Part shown: piece after piece, positions 12,290-22,820 of the stretch
Layout of the letters: each line of letters opens with the position of its first letter
How positions within the stretch are numbered: position 1 is the stretch's first letter
Made by a program: the position numbers and the translations under genes
The notes under the pieces: model-generated
What the model was told of the DNA's origin: nothing
Databases searched by the model: none
The model's input: only the letters and a program-made list of their open reading frames with translations
NCBI GenBank assembly: GCA_018350325.1
Contig: JAEVLN010000006.1
Coordinates: 62,001 to 126,000 of the forward strand
Reading direction: 5' to 3'
DNA length: 64,000 bases
Source of the DNA: Globodera rostochiensis
Lineage: Eukaryota > Nematoda > Chromadorea > Rhabditida > Heteroderidae

Positions 12290-13665
12290 CTCTTCTTTCC
12301 TCCTCTTCCTCCTCTTCCTCCTCTTCCTCCTCTTCCTCCTCTTCCTCCTCTTCCTCCTCTTCCTCTTCCTCCTCTTCCTCCTCTTCCTCCTCTTCCTCCT
12401 CTTCCTCCTCTTCCTCCTCTTCCTCCTCTTCCTCCTCTTCCTCCTCTTCCTCCTCTTCCTCCTCTTCCTCCTCTTCCTCCTCTTCCTCCTCTTCCTCCTC
12501 TTCCTCCTCTTCCTCCTCTTCCTCCTCTTCCTCCTCTTCCTCCTCTTCCTCCTCTTCCTCCTCTTCCTCCTCTTCCTCCTCTTCCTCCTCTTCCTCCTCT
12601 TCCTCCTCTTCCTCCTCTTCCTCCTCTTCCTCCTCTTCCTCCTCTTCCTCCTCTTCCTCCTCTTCCTCCTCTTCCTCCTCTTCCTCCTCTTCCTCCTCTT
12701 CCTCCTCTTCCTCCTCTTCCTCCTCTTCCTTCCTCCTCTTCCTCCTCTTCCTCCTCTTCCTCCTCTTCCTCCTCTTCCTCCTCTTCCTCCTCTTCCTCCT
12801 CTTCCTCCTCTTCCTCCTCTTCCTCCTCTTCCTCCTCTTCCTCCTCTTCCTCCTCTTCCTCCTCTTCCTCCTCTTCCTCCTCTTCCTCCTCTTCCTCCTC
12901 TTCCTCCTCTTCCTCCTCTTCCTCCTCTTCCTCCTCTTCCTCCTCTTCCTCCTCTTCCTCCTCTTCCTCCTCTTCCTCCTCTTCCTCCTCTTCCTCCTCT
13001 TCCTCCTCTTCCTCCTCTTCCTCCTCTTCCTCCTCTTCCTCCTCTTCCCTCCTCTTCCTCCTCCTTCCTCCTCTTCCTCCTCTTCCTCCTCTTCCTCCTC
13101 TTCCTCCTCTTCCTCCTCTTCCTCCTTCCTCTTCCTCCTCTTCCTCCTCTTCCTCCTCTTCCTCCTCTTCCCTCCTCTTCCTCCTCTTCCTCCTCTTCCT
13201 CCTCTTCCTCCTCTTCCTCCTCTTCCTCCTCTTCCTCCTCTTCCTCCTCTTCCTCCTCTTCCTCCTCTTCCTCCTCTTCCTCCTCTTCCTCCTCTTCCTC
13301 CTCTTCCTCCTCTTCCTCCTCTTCCTCCTCTTCCTCCTCTTCCTCCTCTTCCTCCTCTTCCTCCTCTTCCTCCTCTTCCTCCTCTTCCTCCTCTTCCTCC
13401 TCTTCCTCCTCTTCCTCCTCTTCCTCCTCTTCCTCCTCTTCCTCCTCTTCCTCCTCTTCCTCCTCTTCCTCCTCTTCCTCCTCTTCCTCCTCTTCCTCCT
13501 CTTCCTCCTCTTCCTCCTCTTCCTCCTCTTCCTCCTCTTCCTCCTCTTCCTCCTCTTCCTCCTCTTCCTCCTCTTCCTCCTCTTCCTCCTCTTCCTCCTC
13601 TTCCTCCTCTTCCTCCTCTTCCTCCTCTTCCTCCTCTTCCTTCCTTTCCTTCCTTTCCTTCCTCC
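12290..13665. repeat. Nonanucleotide array (TTCCTCCTC)n
   Basis: About 150 copies of the 9-bp unit TTCCTCCTC over 1.37 kb with very little divergence. Only a few single-base or short indels break the register, near 12361, 12729, 13047, 13062, 13124 and 13171. The end grades into TTCCTTTCC. All three frames stay open on both strands, giving runs of Ser, Pro-Leu, Phe-Leu-Leu, Glu, Arg-Gly and Lys-Arg that should not be called proteins. Confidence 0.98.
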
Positions 13666-14045
13666 TTTCCCTTCTTGAACCCGCGCTTCCACCACCACCA
13701 CCATTTGAACCTCCCGCATGATCGTCTCCATCTGAGCAAGGAGAAGAAGGTGGGTGAGTCGAGTCCAGCGGGGGGGGGGGGGGGGGGGGGGGGGGTGGGG
13801 GGGGGGAATTGGAATTGGAATTTGGGAGAACTCTCATCGCCGTCCCCGGAGACATTTTCAATTGAGGGCGGACCGTCGTTTAGTTTCCGCAATTTGTGCC
13901 AAAGTTCTGCCGATCCGTTTGGTATTTCAGCAAAACTTCCTTTTCACCTTGCTCCCCCCCCCCCATTCATTTTGTCTCCATTTACACTCAGAGTTGGTGC
14001 CAATTGACAAATTCTCTTTCCCATAACGGACCTTTCCCTCCTTCC
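13666..14045. other. Spacer with G-homopolymer
   Basis: Contains a G-tract at about 13770-13806 broken by a single T, followed by repeats of GGAATT. An open frame with five His residues at its start has no family resemblance. Confidence 0.5.
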
Positions 14046-15112
14046 CTACTTCTCCTCCTCCTTCCCTCCTCCTCCTCCTTCCCTCCTCCTCCTCCTTCCC
14101 TCCTCCTCCTCCTTCCCTCCTCCTCCTCCTTCCCTCCTCCTCCTCCTTCCCTCCTCCTCCTCCTTCCCTCCTCCTCCTCCTTCCCTCCTCCTCCTCCTTC
14201 CCTCCTCCTCCTCCTTCCCCCTCCTCCTCCTTCCCTCCTCCTCCTCCTTCCCCCCTCCTCCTCCTTCCCTCCTCCTCCTCCTTCCCTCCTCCTCCTCCTT
14301 CCCTCCTCCTCCTCCTTCCCTCCTCCTCCTCCTTCCCTCCTCCTCCTCCTTCCCCCCTCCTCCTCCTTCCCTCCTCCTCCTTCCCTCCTCCTCCTCCTTC
14401 CCCCCCTCCTCCTCCTTCCCTCCTCCTCCTCCTTCCCCCTCCTCCTCCTTCCCCCCTCCTCCTCCTTCCCCCCTCCTCCTCCTTCCCTCCTCCTCCTCCT
14501 TCCCCCCTCCTCCTCCTTCCCTCCTCCTCCTCCTTCCCCCCTCCTCCTCCTTCCCTCCTCCTCCTCCTTCCCCCCCTCCTCCTCCTTCCCCCCTCCTCCT
14601 CCTTCCCCCCCTCCTCCTCCTTCCCCCCTCCTCCTCCTTCCCTCCTCCTCCTCCTTCCCTCCTCCTCCTCCTTCCCTCCTCCTCCTCCTTCCCTCCTCCT
14701 CCTCCTTCCCTCCTCCTCCTCCTTCCCTCCTCCTCCTCCTTCCCTCCTCCTCCTCCTTCCCTCCTCCTCCTCCTTCCCTCCTCCTCCTCCTTCCCTCCTC
14801 CTCCTCCTTCCCCCTCCTCCTCCTTCCCTCCTCCTCCTCCTTCCCCCCTCCTCCTCCTTCCCTCCTCCTCCTCCTTCCCCCCTCCTCCTCCTTCCCCCCT
14901 CCTCCTCCTTCCCCCCTCCTCCTCCTTCCTCCTCCTCCTTCCCTCCTCCTCCTCCTTCCCTCCTCCTCCTCCTTCCCTCCTCCTCCTCCTTCCCTCCTCC
15001 TCCTCCTTCCCTCCTCCTCCTCCTTCCCTCCTCCTCCTCCTTCCCTCCTCCTCCTCCTTCCCTCCTCCTCCTCCTTCCCTCCTCCTCCTCCTTCCCTCCT
15101 CCTCCTCCTTCC
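14046..15112. repeat. 15-bp pyrimidine array (CTCCTCCTCCTTCCC)n
   Basis: About seventy copies of CTCCTCCTCCTTCCC with variants in which CCC expands to CCCCC or CCCCCC, or one triplet is lost. Purely pyrimidine on +. Open frames are artefacts. Confidence 0.97.
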
Positions 15113-15215
15113 ACAAGTTTTTTGGGGGGGGGGGGGGGGGAGGGGAGGGGACGTTTCCACAAGTTTTTGGGGGGGGGGGGGGGGAGGGGAGGGGACGTTT
15201 CCACAAGTTTTAAAA
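15113..15215. repeat. Poly-G duplication flanked by TTTCCACAAGTTTT
   Basis: Two copies of a G-tract of 16-18 followed by AGGGGAGGGGACG, framed by three copies of TTCCACAAGTTT. The purine strand switches to + here, directly against the end of the pyrimidine array. Confidence 0.85.
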
Positions 15216-15904
15216 TTTATTTTCTTCCGTCTCTTTGCTTTCCAACTTAATTTTTGCGAAGAAACGCAATTTGATGGTTAAGAATAGAGAAGGGGGATGA
15301 GAAGATGAGACGAAGGAAGAAAATAGGAGAGGGAAGCGACTTTGGAAGTGCCGGGGTGGGGGGGGGGTGCCATGCCATCCTTCGTCATCAGGTGCCGAGA
15401 AGACACTTTTTACTCCCCCCGTTTTCTCACTTTTCTCTGCTCTTCTGCCCGCTCACTCGTTCGTTCTCTCACTCGCCTTCCTTCCCTCCATCCGTCCCTT
15501 CCTCCCTCCCTCCCTCCCCCCCCCCCTTCGTCCCCTCCCTTCCTCCCTTCCTCCCTCCCTCCCTCCCTCCCTCCCTCCCTCCCTTCGTCCGTCCCTCCCT
15601 CCGTCTCTGCTTCCCTAATCATGTTAGGGTCTTGAGAGCGGTAAAGGGGCAAAAGAGGCGAAAGTGCGACGACAACGGCAAAAAGCAAAAAGAGAATGGA
15701 AGAGAAGGAAATCCACTTTGCCTTTGCGGTTGCGCCGTGGGGAAGGCACTGCCCCCGCCCCTCCGGTGTCCTTTGGCATGGTCTGCGAACAAAAGTCTCA
15801 TGTTTCTGCTGGGGCAGCATCGGTGCCCTTTTTTGTCCGTCCGATTTTTCGGCAATCTCTCCAATTGCGCTTCCCCATTAACCGGCAGAATCCGTTTCCT
15901 CCCC
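15216..15904. other. Spacer, no supported gene; short CCCT array at 15482-15605
   Basis: Holds a CCTCCCTCCCT stretch and an otherwise mixed sequence up to the next array. It may contain 5' untranslated exons of the downstream innexin, but nothing in it proves this. Confidence 0.45.
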
Positions 15905-16140
15905 TCCCCTCACCCTTCCCTTCCCTTCACCCTTCCCTTCACCCTTCCCTTCACCCTTCCCTTCACCCTTCCCTTCACCCTTCCCTTCACCCTTCCCTTC
16001 ACCCTTCCCTTCACCCTTCCCTTCACCCTTCCCTTCACCCTTCCCTTCACCCTTCCCTTCACCCTTCCCTTCACCCTTCCCTTCACCCTTCCCTTCACCC
16101 TTCCCTTCACCCTTCCCTTCACCCTTCCCTTCACCCTTCC
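15905..16140. repeat. 12-bp array (CTTCACCCTTCC)n
   Basis: About nineteen essentially perfect copies of CTTCACCCTTCC. Because the unit is a multiple of three, each frame yields a four-residue peptide repeat. The array stops about 50 bp before an acceptor-like site that opens the first recognised innexin exon. Confidence 0.97.
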
Positions 16141-16205
16141 GTCCTCCTGCTCCTCATCCTCATCCTCCATTCTTCCTTCCTTCCTTCCAGGTCCTCTCCG
16201 TGGGT

Positions 16206-19200
16206 ATGCTCCTCTATTATTTGGCTGCCATCTTCAAGGGGCTTCATCCTCGAGTGGACGACGACTTTGTAGACAAATTAAACTACCATTACACATCGGC
16301 CATTATTTTCGCATTTGCCATAATCGTCTCTGCCAAACAATACGTCGGTCGGTTGGAATTTAACGCTTCCGTTTCGTTCGGTGAATGTTCGGTCTTTCCG
16401 TTTAGGCTATCCCATTCAGTGTTGGGTGCCCGCGCAGTTCACCGATGCCTGGGAACAGTACACAGAAAACTATTGTTGGGTGGAGAATGTGCGTGTTGGG
16501 AGTGTGGGGGGGGGGGGGGGGGTGTTGTGGGGGGGGGGGTGTTGGGAGTGTGGGGGGGGATGTTGGGGGGGGGGTGTTGTGGGGGGGGGGGGGTGTTGTG
16601 GAGGGGGGGGGATGTTGGCGGGGGGGGGGGGGGGTGTTGGGAGTGTGGGGGGGGATGTTGGGGGGGGGGGGGGGTGTTGTGGGGGGGGGGGTGTTGTGGG
16701 GAGGGGGGGGTGGGGGGGGGGGGTGTTGTGGGGGGGGGGGGGGGGGGGTGTTGTGGAGGGGGGGGGGATGTTGGCGGGGGGGGGGGGGTGTTGGGAGTGT
16801 GGGGGGGGGGGTGTTGTGGGGGGGGGGGGGGTGTTGGGAGTGTGGGTGGGGGGGATGTTGGGGGGGGGGTGTTGTGGAGGGGGGGGGGATGTTGGCGGGG
16901 GGGGGGGGGGGGGTGTTGGGAGTGTGGGGGGGGGGGGATGTTGGGGGGGGGGGGGGGGGGTGTTGTGGAGGGGGGGGGGGGGGTGTTGGGGGGGGGGTGT
17001 TGGGGGGGGGGGGGTGTTGGGGGAGGGGGACGGACGCTTATGGCTTTTTCATCCATTCAGACTTACTATTTGCCTCTGACCAACGCTTTTCCGTTGGATT
17101 ACGGCGACAGACGGTAAATTCGTTTGGTTTGGGGGGGGGGCGGTCCGTTGACTGCTCAAAGCAAAAGTAAAGCTGCGCTTTTCTGAAGGTTCAGGTCCCG
17201 TCAGATCTCTTACTACCAGTGGGTGCCTTTTGTGCTGGCGTTGGAGGCGCTGATGTTCTACATTCCATGCATAATGTGGCGCGGACTGCTCCACTGGCAC
17301 AGCGGTCGGTCTTCCATTTGGCGTGCCAAATGTTTGCCTTTTTGCAGGAATCAACGTCCAAAATCTTACTCAAATGGCGTGTGATGCGAGAATGATGGAT
17401 GTGAGGGGGTGGGGTGGTGATTGGACGAGTGATCGGACGAGTCGCCCAATTTCAGGTGGACGCCCGGCATGCCACAGTCAGAACTATTGCAGGACACATG
17501 GAAGACACGTTGGAACTGCAGCGGGAGGTCGGTCAATCAACCGGTTTCACGAACCTAACCGGACTTAGCACACGACTTCCCTTCAGATTTACGACGTGTC
17601 AAATTTTTGCCTGGGCCGTCGTTGGAGCTCCTACGTGACGTTTCTGTACGTGTTCATCAAGATACTCTACCTGGGCAATGTTGTGATGCAAATTTTTTTG
17701 CTCAATCTGTTTCTGGGCACCGACAATCTCTTCTACGGCTTTCACATTCTGAAGGACCTTCTGCACGGGAAGGAGTGGGAGATAAGCGGCAACTTTCCCC
17801 GAGGCATTCCCCCCCCCCCACTCCCACACAACCGCCTCATAATTAAGTGACAATGTGCGACTTCGAAGTGCGCGTTCTCGGCAACGTCCACCACCACACG
17901 GTGCAATGTGTGCTGATGATCAACATGTAACAGAAATAGGACGTGACAAAGAAAAAGCCTCTCATGTTTTGGCGTTTATTTCGTGATTGAGACTCGGTAG
18001 TCTTGACTAGTATTCGGCAAATGGGGTTTTTCGGTATTCGGTATCGGTATTTCGGTATAAATACCGAAAAATACCGACCCAAAAAATCGGTATACCGACC
18101 GGTATTCGGTATTTTTTTGAAAATTTTGAATTTCAATTTAAAATTAACAAAACTTTTAACCAATACTTTAATTGATTATTGCCAATGTTTTGTTGAGAAA
18201 AATAAGCATCTCAGCTGTTGCTGGGTTCATTTAAGTAAATTTGATAAGAAAGTTTTTTTGATGAAAATCCAAAGCTCCCCTCCCGCCCCCTCCCTTTGGT
18301 TTGATGAATCCCAAAGCACTTTTTGTTAAGAAAATTGGCCCAAAAATTATTAATTTTGTAAAAGAAAGAGCTCCCCTATGGTTTTTTTCTCAAACCAACC
18401 ACCCGGCCCCCGATTCTCGAGAATCACTAGCAAGTGATTGAACACTTTGTCCAATGCATCATCCATTAAAATTCCGACTAACTTTTAAATTTTTGAAAAA
18501 GGAGAAAACATCAATCAAGTAAAAAATTTTTTTTTAAATTCACCCAATTTTGCTAAAAAATCAAAAAATTTTTTCTAATTTTTAGAAATTGTTTACCAAC
18601 AGTAGATGCTCACAGAAAGTAAAAAAACTTTCCCCGATGGGGGGGGGGTCCGAACCCCAACCTAACTACCCAAACAGCCTCCACCACTCACCACTACACC
18701 ATCCTAGTCGAGATTGACACAAATCGTTCAAAAATATCCATTTTCCAAAATACCGAAATACCGAAAAATACCGCGGTATTCCGAGATGGCTCGGTATCGG
18801 TATTTCGGTAAAATACCGAAATCTCAAAATTTTTTCGGTATCGGTATTTCGGTAAAAATACCGAAAAAAATACCGCGGTAATACCGAAAAATACCGCGGT
18901 ATTACCGTACCGTGCCGAACACTAGTCTTGACAATGTCAAAAACTGTCTTCGTCCTGATCACCTTCTGGAGCTGATCGATCTGACCCTCCCGAACCCGCA
19001 CAGGTTCAACGAAAAGATCTTTCTGTTCCTCTGGTTCTGGTTCTTCATGGTCTCTGTGGTGTCCTTCTTCTCTCTGTGCCATTGGCTGCTTATGTCCTTC
19101 CTTCCCGGACAGCACATGAAATTTGTCCGGCGTTACCTCAGAGCAACAGATTTGGCGACAGATCGCCAATCAGTGAAGAAATTCGTGCACAAATTCCTCG

Positions 19201-20439
19201 GCGCTGATGGCGTTTTTTGCATGCGGATGATCAGCGGTTGGTCTACAAACATCAAACATTTTGTCCGACTTTTCTTGACAACCAAATTTCTGAACGGATT
19301 TTCAAACATTTTGTCCGACTTTTCTTGACAACCAAATTTCTGAACGGATTTTCAAACATTTTGTCCGACTTTTCTTGACAACCAAATTTCTGAACGGATT
19401 TCCCTATGCCCCAATTTGCCATTTCAGCACATGCCGGGGACATAATGGCGACGGAACTGATCGTCGAACTGTGGCACAGCTTCAACGACCGTGTCCGCAA
19501 GTCGCCCATCGAAATGTTCGAGGGCGGCGTCTCCCAATCGCCCTCCAAAATGGAGGCCTCCTTCAAGACGTGGCTGCTCGGCCAGAACCACAGCAACAGG
19601 TACGGAAACAGCATAGGATCGGCGGCTGCTCACGCATATCACTCCTCGCGTGACCATCTCTGACAATGAACGCATTGGATGGGACGGAGGACCGGATGAG
19701 ACTGTCGGACGATGGGTTGGACGTTCCGGAAGATGCCGTTCATCCCCCTCCCCCTCCTTCATTCATCTTCCTCATCCCGCCCGCTGATCTCCTCCTTTCC
19801 CATGTGAGTGCGCTTCCTCTCCCCACCAACATTCACCCGTTCGTTGTCCGCTATCCATTGGCCCGTTCTTTTCTTTCGTTGCACCTCCCCCCCCCCCTTT
19901 CCTCTTCCTCTTCACCGCACTTTCATCCTTCCGGGAGGCGGATGAACATCCATTGACCCGTTCTTTTCTTCCGTTGCACCTCCCCCCCCCCCTTTCCTCT
20001 TCCTCTTCACCGCACTTTCATCCTTCCGGGAGGCGGATGAACATCCATTGGCCCGTTCTTTTCTTCCGTTGCACCTCCCCCCCCCCTTTCCTCTTCCTCT
20101 TCACCGCACTTTCATCCTTCCGGGAGGCGGATGAACATCCATTGGCCCGTTCTTTTCTTCCGTTGCACCTCCCCCCCCCCCTTTCCTCTTCCTCTTCACC
20201 GCACTTTCATCCTTCCGGGAGGCGGATGAACATCCATTGGCCGGCAATCTTCCGTCCGTCCGACCCATCCCTTGCTTTGCTTCTTTCTTTCCTTCCGTTT
20301 CTTCTCTTCCTTCGGCCTCCTCCTAACCCACTCATTTCCCATTTCTTGCAGAAAACCTGCATTCGACGGCTCCAATCCGACGACGCGTGGCGGTGGTCGG
20401 AAGCGACGCAAGTCGGACGGGTACTTCACTTTCGTCTGA
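16206..20439 (+). CDS. Innexin gap-junction/hemichannel protein (11 exons)
   Basis: Four-pass innexin that forms invertebrate gap junctions. Exons: 16206-16347, 16406-16488, 17061-17113, 17195-17304, 17348-17400, 17456-17527, 17587-17803, 17848-17926, 19004-19236, 19428-19599, 20352-20439. All phases agree and give about 433 residues. Evidence: N-terminal [13 protein letters not shown], first-loop QCWVPAQF with a second Cys in YCWVEN, the innexin signature [18 protein letters not shown], and second-loop Cys residues in VTMCDFEV and HHHTVQC. An in-frame acceptor at 16190 allows a few extra N-terminal residues. Intron 7 (17804-17847) has GC-AG ends. Intron 2 is an expanded G-rich array, intron 8 holds a hAT-like insertion, and introns 9 and 10 hold minisatellites. 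The last exon is inferred; without it the protein would read through to a stop at 19661-19663. It looks like the UNC-7/UNC-9/INX-19 group; I do not assign one orthologue. Confidence 0.95.
16495..17035. repeat. G-run minisatellite in innexin intron 2
   Basis: Repeats of GTGTTGTGG, GTGTTGGGAGTGTGG and GATGTTGG separated by G-runs of 7-20, filling almost the whole 572-bp intron 16489-17060. The G-rich strand is the transcribed sense strand. Confidence 0.97.
18008..18924. mobile_element. hAT-like non-autonomous element in innexin intron 8
   Basis: Flanked by an exact 8-bp duplication GTCTTGAC (18000-18007 and 18925-18932). The ends are inverted, TAGTATTCGGCA against TAGTGTTCGGCA, and subterminal zones are packed with ACCGAAATACCG/CGGTATTTCGGT motifs. 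An 8-bp duplication with TAGTG-type ends is the hAT pattern. No transposase frame is present. The interior includes a stretch shared with the CAGGGGCGTAGCC family (CCCCTATGGTTTTTTTC) and a tRNA-like module near 18640-18715. Confidence 0.85.
19252..19401. repeat. 50-bp triplication in innexin intron 9
   Basis: Three identical or nearly identical copies beginning TCAAACATTTTGTCCGACTT, starting at 19252, 19302 and 19352, inside intron 19237-19427. Confidence 0.95.
19860..20241. repeat. About 93-bp tandem repeat, 4 copies, in innexin intron 10
   Basis: Each copy reads CCCGTTCTTTTCTTCCGTTG, then a C-run, CTTTCCTCTTCCTCTTCACC, and GGGAGGCGGATGAACATCC. It lies in the inferred last intron (19600-20351). 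Confidence 0.95.
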
Positions 20440-22820
20440 AGACGAACACGCCCATCTCCGCCTACCCTCCTCGTCTCGACGGTGCTCCCTTCTCCCCACC
20501 CAAACTGTCCTCCATCCTTTCTCCCTCTTCCACCATCACTCCCAGAAGCTTGATGATGCAAGCCGATGGCTGAGGAAAGAAACCAAACACTTCCATCCAA
20601 CCCATCACTGCCTTTCACACTGTCCATCCGGAAGAATTCTTCGCCATTCCCTTCCACCCCCCCCCCCCTCTCTCTCTCTCTTCCGCTTCCGATCGATCTC
20701 TCTCCTCCTTCTGAAACGCTAGTCGCCATACAGGGCTGGCACGCGGTCCGAAAAATTTCGCGGTTTGTCAAAGAGAAATTGAAATAATGGTCTATTTCAT
20801 TAAAAAAATCTAATTTTATACTTTCTAAGCATGATGATTAACGCTCGAGTTTTTAGAATATGTAAATCCCATTCATACCTAAAACCGGTATTCGGTTAAC
20901 CGAACCGAATAAAATTTTAAATTTGTATACCAAGGAAAACATTTGACGAATGCCCATGCCAAGTATTATTGTTGGGAAATGGAAAAATGTTTAAAACACC
21001 GTACAATCGACTCGACTACGGCGGCGAATAGGGAGGGGAGCCGCGGGGGAGCCTCGAGGCGGATAAGTGCCGTGAATTGCGGTCCGCGCGCCAGCTTTGG
21101 TCCCCCCTACCACGCCGGCATTTTGTTTCCTCTATTTTAAAGCTTTGCCTCCCAATCATTCGTTCGTTCGTTCTGTTGTATTCTTTCGTCTTTCCCTTCC
21201 CCTCGCCCTTTCCCATATATCCCACCCCCCTGGGGGAAAGGAGGGGGGGGGGGATCACTCAAATCTCTCTCTACTCTCCAATTAGTACTCGTAAAGAAAC
21301 AAAAATTTAAGGGATTCGAATTCATCCATCAACGTAAGCTATCCTTTATCGTCGTCGGTCATTTAGTCTTACCATTCAATCAAATCATAAATCATCGTGC
21401 CCCCATGGGCCAGTGAACGATTGAATGGGCGGGGGAAGGCGAATGAACAAAATCAAATTTTGTGATTGTTTTTTGTATATGTATATTTAAATAAGGATAA
21501 AAGAACAATAACTGTAAATGACAAAATTCGGAGATTTGGTGAAATTATTGAAGAAAGAAACCTTTGCGGAATTAGTGAAAACTCCGTCTGTTCGGTTTGT
21601 CGGCGGATGCTGGGACACAACGAACGGTCTTTGGAAGGGACTGGAGAGGGGAGGGAGAGAAGCGAAAGAGAGGGAATGGGGGGAGTTTGGCACGAGAAGA
21701 GCAGAGAGAACACAGAAACGCTGGAGGGCGGGGGAGAGAGAGAGGGAGAGAACGCGGACAGACAACGGACGACCAAATGAAAAATAATAATCGCTGCGAG
21801 CCATGCCGCGTACATCAGGGCTCAATCGGGAAATTTTGCTTTTGTTTTATTCGTAAACAATCTTTAATTTTAAAATTTGAATATGTTTAAAGGTGAAAGC
21901 TTGAAAACTTCTGGTCCCCTCCATTTCAAAGGGTGGAGTTTCTGGGGTCGTAGAATCCAAATCTGACCTTCGTTTTGGTCAGTTTTGAATCCCGCACCCG
22001 AATTCGAAGAATTGTTCAAAATTCAAAACCTCCCAAAAATCAATTTTGGCCCTCAAAATCATTCAAAAAGAACTAATTACAATGAAAAAGCATTCGGAGT
22101 TCGCGAAACGGAGTTCGACAACACCAAAAACTGAGAATTTTCCTTTCAAAAAGCGGGCACCAGCTCCGGTATTATCGGGAATTTCGCTTAACGATTTGTT
22201 TAAAACATCCATTTTGATCACAAATGCATTTCTAGAACATGTCTAATAGAAGCTCTGACGTACATTTACCCTCACATCAAATTTTGATTTCGATGGCCTG
22301 GTTGCGCGAGCATCACCAAAAAAACCCACCCAAACTCCAAACGCCAAAATACAAATTTTAACACAGAAAATCCACCAAAAGCGATAATATTTGTGTAAAC
22401 AGCTTTAATTTTTTGTAAAAATGAGCGGAAAAGGGGGCAAAAGCGTCAGAGGCGATTCGGGGAGACAGATCGGGAAATAAAACCATAACAAATGAGCGAA
22501 AAGTGTGCACATTTCAAACATAAACTTTGTGTGGTATCCTCAGTTACTGGATGAATGGGGGAGAGATGATATAGGCAGCGATTGTGGGAAAGCAAAGAAC
22601 AAGCGAAAATTCATCCAAATTACAGAGGAACGGAGGGGAGGGAACAAAGCACACCATAGAGAGAGATGAAGACAGACGGGCAATCAACAAACACCTATAA
22701 ACCGGATGAACAAGGTCTCGCTCTTCTTCAACTGCCTTCAATTTTGCCTCCCTAAAAGCAATGATTAAAATAAACAATTAAAAGATGCGACAAAATATCA
22801 TCCAATCCCGCAAGAGTTTC
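20440..22820. other. Intergenic region, no supported gene
   Basis: Contains a mirror-like CGGTATTCGGTTAACCGAACCGAAT patch near 20885 that recalls hAT subterminal motifs, an AG-rich stretch at 21600-21770, and at about 21930-22075 a diverged relative of the fold-back element found at 41299. Open frames such as the one starting at 21518 show no recognisable domain. The 3' end of the minus-strand MATH gene lies at the right border. Confidence 0.5.
21930..22075 (+). repeat. Diverged single copy of the 41.3-kb fold-back family
   Basis: Shares, in the same order, TTTCTGGGG, GTAGAATCC, TCTGACC, GAATCCCG.ACCC and AATCATTCAAAAAG with the sequence at 41299-41445, but lacks a right arm, so it is half an element or a degraded copy. 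Confidence 0.7.

Noticed and set aside
12252..13892. Open frames giving poly-Ser, poly-Glu, (KR)n or (GR)n over the 9-bp array
   Set aside because: Every frame is open because the unit is 9 bp without stops; no flanking conserved exon supports translation.
21518..21787. 89-residue open frame starting MTKFGDLVKLLKKE
   Set aside because: Becomes low-complexity Arg/Glu-rich in an AG tract; no domain and no exon partner.
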